A DNA stretch of 64,000 bases. It comes from Clitoria ternatea (Eukaryota; Streptophyta; Magnoliopsida; Fabales; Fabaceae). A program made the translations under genes and the position numbers. The stretch lies in contig CM075672.1 of NCBI GenBank assembly GCA_037962975.1, forward strand, positions 130,868,001 to 130,932,000, given 5' to 3'. The notes beneath the pieces were generated by a model that worked only from the letters and a program-made list of their open reading frames with translations, did not search any database and had not been told where the DNA came from. Positions 57,146-64,000 of this stretch are shown here, piece after piece (positions within the stretch are counted from its first letter, which is position 1; every line of letters starts with the position of its first letter).

Positions 57146-57675
57146 TCGCTTAAGCGAGTGAGAATCTCACTCAAGCGAGATTCTCTTGCATCAGTGTTTT
57201 GGCCACTGGCCAAAATTCGCCCGAGTGAATGGCTTTCTTGCCCAAGCGAGATTTGCTTGGGAATGGAGGTTGGTTACTGGACCATTTTTGCTCAAGCGAA
57301 ATGGTCTTGGCTTTGGAGTCACTCAAGCGGGAGGAAAGGAAATTGGACACTTGATGATTTTTGCCCAGGCGAGCCTTGCCTCGCCCAAGCGAAAATCGGA
57401 CAGTGAGTCCCTGTTGTTGCTGGAACAATCTCGCTCAAGCGAGATGGAACTCGCTCAAGTGAGGTTGGCCCCTAGAGCAAATCCCATTCTCTCGCTCAAG
57501 CATCTCGCTGGCTCGCCCAAGTGTGGCCTTCAAATCTCGCTCAAGCGAGATGGGGTCCGCTCAAGCGAAGGGACCCCCTAATGCTCAAAACTCTCCCTCG
57601 CTCAGCCTTCTTGTTTTCTCTCAAGCGTACCTACGTGAGCTCGCTCAAGCGAATGTGGTACTCGCTTGAGCGAGT
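57146..57675. repeat. CGCTYRAGCG array, E4 right LTR
   Basis: Motifs start at 57147, 57168, 57218, 57239, 57289, 57320, 57362, 57382, 57432, 57452, 57493, 57514, 57538 and 57558, with further copies to 57674. The steps 21, 50, 21, 50, 31, 42, 20, 50, 20, 41, 21 sum to 367 bp, close to 36 helical turns of 10.2 bp. Confidence 0.88.
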
Positions 57676-58027
57676 GGCATCCTGATGCACATATTTATTT
57701 TGTCTTAAATGATTATATTTCCTGATTCATTAAACTTCTCCTTGCATCATCTTAAAATTAGATTGGACATATTGTGGATCCTTGAACCTCATGAAATCTT
57801 CTCCCTTCAAATTCAATCATGCAACAATCAAATTGATCATTTCTTCTGTTGTTTTTAATTGGAAATTTCTCATGAAATCGTTGTAATTTACCCTCTCATA
57901 TCCTCATATATGAGAGTGGCTTTTCATAGATCCAGGTGTTGAATTAGAAAGCCACCACTCTAATTATTCGATTAATTAATGATTTATAAATCGCGAAAAA
58001 TTTACCCGTATTTTATGGGGCGTCTCA

Positions 58028-58032
58028 TCCTC
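58028..58032. repeat. E4 target-site duplication, right (TCCTC)
   Basis: Second copy of TCCTC, directly after the right LTR. Confidence 0.95.
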
Positions 58033-58307
58033 CTGCAATGGAAACTAAGGTCTAGGTCTAGCAGATTTCGCCCTCGCCAATGACCAGGCTTCTAGCCAAA
58101 GCTGAGTTAGACCACTCCTAGAGCTTCCTCTGGCATGTATATAGGAGCTTCACCTATGGAGAGATCAAAGACGTCATAGAGATGACTCGAGCAACTTGTG
58201 ACCTACTTGTGGCTACCTACGATGCATATCACCGATTTCGTTCCAGGAAATCAAGATTGTCAACCAGTAGGGATCCCTCTAGCTCATCACCTTCGGGAAA
58301 GGATTAG
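58033..58307 (+). pseudogene. Acidic reading-frame fragment, right half
   Basis: Continues the frame of 44792-45098 across the E4 insertion. Three in-frame TAG stops occur early, then about 60 open codons with a Ser/Arg-rich tail, ending at TAG 58305-58307. No recognised domain; it looks like the end of a decayed retroelement-associated frame. Confidence 0.45.
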
Positions 58308-58742
58308 TTTACTAGTCTTTATTTATGAATAATGTTTGTTATGTCTTGTTTTGGGAGCCTGTGTGTCCCTGATTTTCAGAGTATGTACAGTTTGTTGAGC
58401 ATGACCATATATTATATAATAGTGTTGTATATAATGTTCCTATTCCACCATTGCTTCATGTACAAAAAAAATTCCATATTTTTCTAAAACTCGTAACCTC
58501 TCAATTAAGTAGGATGATATAGTGGGATCTTTATTCCAACTTCCTCTGTGTTGTCAAGGATCTACACACGCATACATAATGTTATAGCTATAGGGTGCCG
58601 CCCCCAACCCCTATATGCTTTAGACCCTCATTTTCCTCTGATTTATTTGTGGCTTCTTCATAACAAAGAGCTTCCTGATATTTGGCAACTAGGGGCTTTA
58701 TTTATAGGGGTCCTCTTGTTGTAGGTCTTAAAACTACATTGA
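58308..58742. other. No gene recognised
   Basis: AT-rich stretch between the split frame and the organelle-like DNA. I see no motif, repeat or open frame that I would support. Confidence 0.5.
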
Positions 58743-58935
58743 ACTTCCTTGACCTTCCGGAACTGGGCAGGCGTCAGCCCCCATACATGGTCTTACGACT
58801 TTGCGGAGACCTGTGTTTTTGGTAAACAGTCGCCCGGGCCTGGTCACTGCGACCCCCTTTGTGAGGAGGCACCCCTTCTCCCGAAGTTACGGGGCTATTT
58901 TGCCGAGTTCCTTAGAGAGAGTTGTCTCGCCCCCA
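58743..58935 (-). pseudogene. Organellar 23S rRNA gene fragment
   Basis: The minus strand reads as the start of domain IV of a bacterial-type 23S rRNA, recognised from the blocks complementary to GGCAGGCGTCAG (58769-58780) and GTTTTTGGTAAACAGTCGCC (58816-58835). It resembles the plastid gene most, though a mitochondrial origin via captured plastid DNA fits the neighbours. About 190 of roughly 2800 bases; not functional. Confidence 0.8.
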
Positions 58936-59741
58936 TGATGTTTGAATCTGCACTCTGTCAGCCTACTGGTTGAAAGCAGGGGGCATACATTTTAGGGTAT
59001 GAAGCAAGAACATGAATGAACCATGCCATGCCCATACACCTTATACTAGATTATCTCGGACGAAGAGTCAAGTCAAAAGGGAACCTGGTAACAATTGAGA
59101 ATCTAATGCTTCTCAGGCAGGGATAAGGGACCCTATTCAATTCAAGACTCTGATTCAATGGGAACTGCGGACGCTTTGAAAGTTGAACTAGACGGAAAGA
59201 TCCTCTGATCGGCGGTAACGCGGTTCAACGGGAAAGACTTTGTGCCTGACATCAAAAACTCTTGGCTCAACCGGTCTGTCCTTGGCTGCGATGCGAGGGA
59301 AGGGATGGGGAACGACGTTGCGGAGCTAGCAGAGATAGAACCAGTCTTAATGTGATGTAGCTCGGGGCTTAGCACCCACCCCAATCCTGATCGAAGTCTC
59401 ATGTTTCCTTCCCACGAAGCCCGGGAAGTTAAACTCGAACCTCGAACATGGGAACATTGGAAGGATTCTATCTATCACTGTAGGATCCCTATTTCTTTCT
59501 TACTATATCATAGGCCTTCGCCACTTCAAACGGGCGCTTCGCCCTTTCTTTTTTTTTATTAGAAAAAAACGGGGCCTTACTTATTCTGTTTAGGGAGGAT
59601 GAAAGACAAAGAAAGGGATCAGGGGGCTTATTGGTCGGAGAAAGGGAAGGGACTTCTTGGACCTAACTGAGAAGGAGACAGAAAGGGATCACCTGACCTT
59701 ATCTTGAGTGAGAGAGGCAAAAAGCTTAGTCGTTTTCAAGT

Positions 59742-59965
59742 CTGAGGGTGGTACTCGAATCCATTTATGATCCCGAGTTTCCAGACACATCGCACTTCCG
59801 CTCGGGTCGAGGCCGCTACTCGGCCCTAAGACGGATCAAAGAAGAGTGGGGAACCTCTCGCTGGTTTTTGGAATTCGACATCAGGAAGTGTTTTCACACC
59901 ATCGACCGACATCGACTCATCCCAATCTTTAAGGAAGAGATCGACCGACATCCCTGTTTGGAATA
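59742..59965 (+). pseudogene. matR: matR (mitochondrial maturase) fragment
   Basis: About 65 codons from 59748 match the reverse-transcriptase-like part of the plant mitochondrial maturase encoded in nad1 intron 4: LESIYDPEFPDTSHF near the start and EFDIRKCFHTIDRH later. The whole protein is about 650 residues. Homology stops near 59943 within KEEID, and the frame ends in an unrelated tail and TAG. The break lies in ATCGACCGACATC, a sequence that also occurs 37 bases upstream, suggesting rearrangement at a short repeat. Non-functional. Confidence 0.85.
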
Positions 59966-60172
59966 GGATTTTATTGAAAGGGACCGGCTAACCACTCACT
60001 CTCTCATTCGAGCAAACCTTTGACTTGCGGATACTTCCTTGCGAATAAATAAGGACGGACTATAGTGCTACTGCTAGAGGGGACTCTGCTAGGCTTGCTA
60101 ATTCAATCCTTGTCCGATACGGCAGCTGCTGGGTCTCCCCATCTCTCCTAAACTTCCCCCGGTCTTCGGCCC

Positions 60173-60210
60173 GAGCTGTATGAGGCAGAAACTCGCCCCG
60201 CGTACGGTTC
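60173..60210 (+). ncRNA. Group II intron domain V-like hairpin
   Basis: GAGCTGTATGAGGC ... GCGTACGGTTC: the arms GAGCTGTA and TACGGTTC pair as in the conserved catalytic domain V of group II introns. It is 38 rather than 34 bases long. Consistent with a mitochondrial intron piece; the host intron is not identified. Confidence 0.5.
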
Positions 60211-61332
60211 GGAGGCTAGGGAGATGAGCCCTTCCCCGCATAGGGAGATACACCCATCCATCTTTTTGTCCCGCTACCTCACTCCCCGCCCCAGCTTCTT
60301 TTTTTTGCATTCCACATAGAGAGTCACCCATTCTTTTTCTCTTTCTGCTAACACCTGATTGGATTCGTAGGTCTTATATCCGAGACAAGGCGACAGTATG
60401 AACATTAAAAAAAATAGTCCGTATTGTCAGGAATCGGACCGGCATTTTAGTGGAAGGGCGTGCTCCTCAACCAACTCCTATACCCGGAAGTGGGAACTAG
60501 TAAGATGGTTATCCCCTCTCAAACAACAAAGAGAACACAGAATCAGAGCAGTTGTAGATTCATAGAAAAGGAGAGGAGCCTTTACTTTCTATGATGTTAT
60601 TAGTCAAGAAGCGCTAATGCTGCAATCTTTCTAAAGCAAGAAGTGATAAACTTTACTTATTCGAACCGAACGATAGCGGCTTAAAAGTGGTAAAGAAGGG
60701 CTCTTTTGGGTCTTATTATATTTATGACAGGACAAAGAAATAGGAAGGGATGGTTCTTTCATTGCATTGATAGAAGTCTAACTAGAAAAAGATCTCTCTA
60801 TTACTTTGAGAAGAGAATCGTTGGTTTGACCGACGAACTACGTGGGAAAGTGGAGTTCAGCGGCTTTCATCATTGACGAAGACCTGCGCTAATAAGACAA
60901 AGAAGTGGGGAATCTATGCATTTTCATAAAACGAAAAGCTTTCAGTCCTTGAATGAATCAGTAACAACGAATTCGTGGAATGAGGGATCAAGAAACGGAT
61001 AGGGAGGGGAATGGCCTTTCCATTATTGGTGGACCTTCCCTTGAATTGAACCAGTCACGGAGCTCTCAATTGAGTTGTTTAGGTTCTGGAATTCCATCTC
61101 TAGTTGGGGGTTTCGGTTCGAAGGTTATAAAATGTGGTGCGGGTTCATCTCTCTCGACCAGTTCAGGTTCAAGGGAAGGGTGATCGAGGGGACCCAGAAG
61201 ATCTCTTTCTTCTCTATTCTATGGCGGGAGGTTTATTTCGTATCAAGAGTGTGGTGGGGAGGCCAGGGAAAGACGGATTGGATCGAGAGGCGATGCCTAC
61301 TCTACTCGTTACCACTAAACGACGAAGCCAAG

Positions 61333-61360
61333 AGCGGAAGGAGGGACTTGAACCCTCATC
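61333..61360 (-). pseudogene. tRNA-Gly 3' half (mitochondrial type)
   Basis: On the minus strand the T arm GAGGGTTCAAGTCCCTC is followed by CTTCCGCT, matching the 3' end of plant mitochondrial tRNA-Gly(GCC). The 5' half is missing, so it is not a working tRNA. Confidence 0.6.
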
Positions 61361-62343
61361 CTAGTTAACCGATGGTGTTACAAGAGCTGTCAAATTGGAT
61401 TGAGCTTATTGGGTAGCTAAAATTTACCCATAAAATGAGCAAGTTTGGTCATTAAAACTCGCAAAAAAGAAGTTGGACTTATTTAGCCCAACCTAGTAAA
61501 ACTCGTAACATCCTAAGTTTAATTAATTATGAGATTTTAGAAAAATAAATCAGGAACGCGATTTATTTTTAACGGTTCATAGTTAAATGATTAATTAATT
61601 AATTAATCAAGAATTGATGAATTAAAAATTTTAGAGAACAACCCATTAAATTGAGGAATCCATCGGGTTGATTTTTAGGGATTAAATTGAAAGGGTATTC
61701 AATTTCAGTAATTAACCAAAGGGGTTACAAGAGCGAATTACTCTTAACGAAAGGTGTCAAAATGAGTTGTAACCTGTGAGCCAACCCAACTCGAGGTGGG
61801 TTTTAGGTGAGCTGGGTTGAAAAAATGGCTCATTTTTGAAATGATGCTTTTTCTGGCTTAGCCCATTGAACCTGGCTCAATGGGCCAAAACCATAGTGAG
61901 TCGAGTTGGCCCACGGGTTGGTAATTCTACTTAGTGGTATTTAAGTTCAGATTTTAATATTTTACTTAGTAGTATTTTAGTTAAGACTTTAAGCTAAATT
62001 TTATCAATGGGTACTTTGAACTTTTATTTAGTATGATGTTTTTAATTTGTATCATCTTGAAGTTGAACTATGTAATATATTTGGTTTTGTTTTATAAATT
62101 ATGGATTATATGAATTATGAATTTAATTTACAATGAAATATGTTATGTGTTTTGTATTTTCATAATAATGGAATTATTATATGATATAATATTTATACGT
62201 AATTTGGTATTGGAATGTGAGGAAAATAAAAAAAATATTTTATATTTTTAAAAATATTTTTTGGCATTTTCCTATTTTATTTGATTTTTAAAAAAAAACA
62301 AGGTAGGCTAACCCATGAGCCACCCGGTGGGTTGGGGGGTTGT
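61361..62343. repeat. Unclassified repeat-like sequence
   Basis: No gene. CGTAACATCC at 61505-61514 could be a mutated start of a Tekay-type LTR. From 61750 on, direct and inverted 'gagttggccca/tgggccaa' blocks and a GTGTCAA start at 61756 resemble hAT-type non-autonomous elements, but no clear ends were found. Confidence 0.3.
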
Positions 62344-62489
62344 AGGGGTGTCAATTTCATCCATTTATTCATTAAGTATTCAATTCATCCACACATAATC
62401 CATCCAATCCATCCATTTATAAAATAAAAATATGATGAATTTAATCGATTGGATCCCATTTATTTGTTGGATGGATGTGAACACCTCTT
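62344..62489. mobile_element. Possible small hAT-like MITE
   Basis: AGGGGTGTCAATTTCATCC at the left and GGATGGATGTGAACACCTCT at the right form imperfect inverted ends about 145 bp apart, a size and end sequence like hAT MITEs. I could not find an 8-bp target duplication. Confidence 0.35.
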
Positions 62490-63680
62490 TCGGTCCGGCC
62501 TAAATTGTTATAACACTAGACCCGGCCTTAAAGAAACTGGCAACACCGGACAAGGCCTAAGTTAACACCGGACCGATGTCGTGAGGAGTAACAGGCCACT
62601 CCGGCCCCAAGGAAAGGGATCAGAACAAAATAGGCACACCGGCTGGTGATGGACCCGGAATGGGAAAGAGGATACCGCCCCTGTGATTACTTTGAAAGGC
62701 TCAACCGGTGTTGGACATTGGAAAAGGTTCCCGAGATGCCACATCGGATCAAAGGAGACTCCGTCCAACCGATATCTTCGCTAACCGATGTCACAGATCT
62801 GACAACGGATGGACGAGGTCGGAAGTTTATGCACGATGATCTGGAATCGCACTCCCCAAAAGTGGCAGACAGGGGGGCTGAAGTGGACAATTAAAAATGC
62901 CATGCCGAAATCCTGCTCCCCACGAACGGTTAATGGCCAGGTTTGCACACCACTACGCGTATGAGTGAGTGGGAATTCTGGCTGTCCCAAACTCTCAACC
63001 CATGGCCTTAAGGCCCTATAAATGCCCCAGCCAAAGAAGCTACAGGGGCGGAGGTTTTGGGGAGAGACTCAATTCGCAAAGAAGCTTCTTTTTTCCTCAA
63101 AATTCTCTCTAATTTCTTTAAGACCTTCTGAAGATCCTCCTCCGCTGGAAGCCTATAACCTGTCATAATCACCAATATAAACCCCTCAGCTTTGAGAAGC
63201 TTGGGAATTCTGAGTATTCAAAGTTGTTGCCCTGTCCATCGCCCCTACCCCGTACTCACACCGTCTCCACACAGGATCCATCCCGTTCTAGTTCGCTGCC
63301 TTGCCCTATTACTGTCTTCATTGCTCTTATACATCGTCTTTGCACCGTACCCAGTAACTCACCACGGATCTACTTCCCACGACACTGGTTGCGTCTTTCA
63401 ATTTTCAAGATTTGGATCTAACTCCAGTCCATTGTTCCTGTCAGCGTGCAAGTCTGAAACCGGCCAGACATCGTCACTGTGCTTGACTTCCCCACACCGG
63501 TTCCGTGCCCTTCACACCGGTTCCACTCTGTTCTTTATCTCCTTTACTTTTAGTCTTTTACTTTCCTGTGAGTTTGCTATTTGTTGGTTATGATTGTCTG
63601 TGTGTCGTTTTTTTTTATTTTATCCTTTTCCCTAACAAGTACATCTAATAAAATAAGTGATTTTGTAAAAAAAAAATAGT
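62490..63680 (+). other. Unclassified transcription-unit-like stretch
   Basis: GC-rich start with repeated ACCGG/CCGG blocks, a TATA-like CTATAAATG at 63016-63024, an AATAAA at 63647-63652 and a run of ten A at 63667-63676. This could be an LTR, a retroposed transcript or a truncated element. The open frames (for example 63192-63593, Ser/Pro/Leu-rich) show no recognised domain and I do not call them genes. Confidence 0.3.
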
Positions 63681-64000
63681 GTCGTACGGGAGCACTCCCG
63701 TCTACACAACCCTTTTAAGATCCGTGCACGTGCGAAGCACTTCGTCTTGTATGGATTCTTCATAAAAATGACCCCCATCAATATCTTCCTAATCTTTTCC
63801 TAAAAAAACACACTTAAAGAACTACGTGACCCTGATTTCTCGAAAGTTCGAGAATACGTAGGAGCGGGAGACAGTTCCTGTCGGGCCCACCTTTCTTTAT
63901 TTAATTTTTAGATTTTTTTTTTGTTTTACCATCAAAAGGAGGAGGAGATTAATTTGGACGAGACGTCCTGTTAATCTCATTTTTTTAATACCTCTTTAAA
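63681..64000. other. No gene recognised
   Basis: Contains GGGAGCACTCCC (63689-63700), a palindrome-like stretch, and GTGCACGTGCGAAGCAC near 63724, a style common in plant repeats. Nothing assignable. Confidence 0.3.

Larger units (their letters stand above)
45099..58027 (+). mobile_element. E4: degenerate Tekay-like Ty3 LTR retrotransposon
   Basis: 12.9-kb element with LTRs of 3976 and 4015 bp, primer site, gag-pol pseudogene, hairpin, weak polypurine tract and duplication TCCTC. The LTRs differ at several percent of positions, so it is clearly older than E1 and E3. The solo LTR at 25110-29012 and relics R2 and R4 belong to the same or sister families. The internal protein is closely similar to that of E1 along its whole length. 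Confidence 0.93.
54013..58027 (+). repeat. E4 right LTR
   Basis: 4015 bp, colinear with the left LTR apart from small indels. It keeps an extra CGCT-type motif at the start of the array (57168) that the left LTR lacks. Confidence 0.92.
58743..61360. other. Organelle-derived DNA insertion (NUMT-like mosaic)
   Basis: Composition shifts to balanced GC and several organelle sequences appear in disordered fragments: a 23S-type rRNA piece, a matR piece, a group II domain V-like hairpin and a tRNA 3' half. Such a mixture is typical of mitochondrial DNA, which itself carries plastid pieces, transferred to the nucleus. Boundaries are approximate. Open frames between the named pieces show no recognisable protein. 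The alternative, that the window is mitochondrial, is ruled out by the many Ty3 elements with perfect target duplications. Confidence 0.75.

Noticed and set aside
60425..60490. Possible second tRNA fragment (minus strand) in the organelle-like block
   Set aside because: A T-arm-like stretch is present but no acceptor or anticodon arm could be paired convincingly.
63192..63593. 133-residue frame as a host gene
   Set aside because: Low-complexity Ser/Pro/Leu composition, no domain, overlapping alternative frame of similar quality; more likely repeat-derived.

Overview
This window is plant nuclear DNA, almost certainly from a dicot and possibly a legume (the host guess rests only on the style of the repeats). 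It is a gene-poor block of nested LTR retrotransposons with one patch of organelle-derived DNA. I find no convincing host protein-coding gene.

Layout. 1-5920, 15651-16876 and 30625-33395 are old minus-strand LTR relics (R1 to R4). Their outer ends carry GGATGTTACA, the complement of the TGTAACATCC start used by the plus-strand elements. Into relic R2 are inserted E1 (5921-15645), a nearly pristine Tekay/Del-like Ty3 chromovirus-type element with one intact 1476-residue gag-pol frame, and E2 (16877-30619), a large non-coding LTR element (LARD-like) whose right LTR is itself interrupted by a minus-strand solo LTR (25110-29012). From 33396 another relic hosts E3 (33934-44271), an intact Athila-like Ty3 element with a 1736-1747-residue gag-pol frame, and E4 (45099-58027), an old Tekay-like element whose gag-pol is broken only by in-frame stop codons. 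All five insertions have exact 5-bp target-site duplications: CCAAA, TAGAG, CTCTC, ACATG and TCCTC. 58743-61360 is organellar DNA: a 23S-type rRNA piece, a matR piece, a group II intron domain V-like hairpin and a 3' tRNA-Gly piece. The last 2.6 kb is unclassified repeat-like sequence.

How parts work together. E1 and E3 carry what a self-mobile LTR element needs: promoter-like TATA, primer binding site, gag, protease, reverse transcriptase, RNase H, integrase and a 3' priming tract. E2 has no gag or pol but shares its primer site, leader and 3' hairpin plus polypurine tract with E1, so an E1-like helper could mobilise it.

Most unusual signal. LTRs of several distinct families contain arrays of short dyad-symmetric motifs. 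In E3 and relic R2 the motif is GAATCGATTC; in E2, E4 and the solo LTR it is CGCTYRAGCG; spacings are about 20-21, 30-31, 40-43 and 50 bp, near multiples of one DNA helical turn. Relic R2 and the solo LTR share the same 20/50-bp doublet layout with different motif sequences. E2 additionally holds a long series of small hairpins with a constant GAGT-type loop and changing but self-complementary arms.
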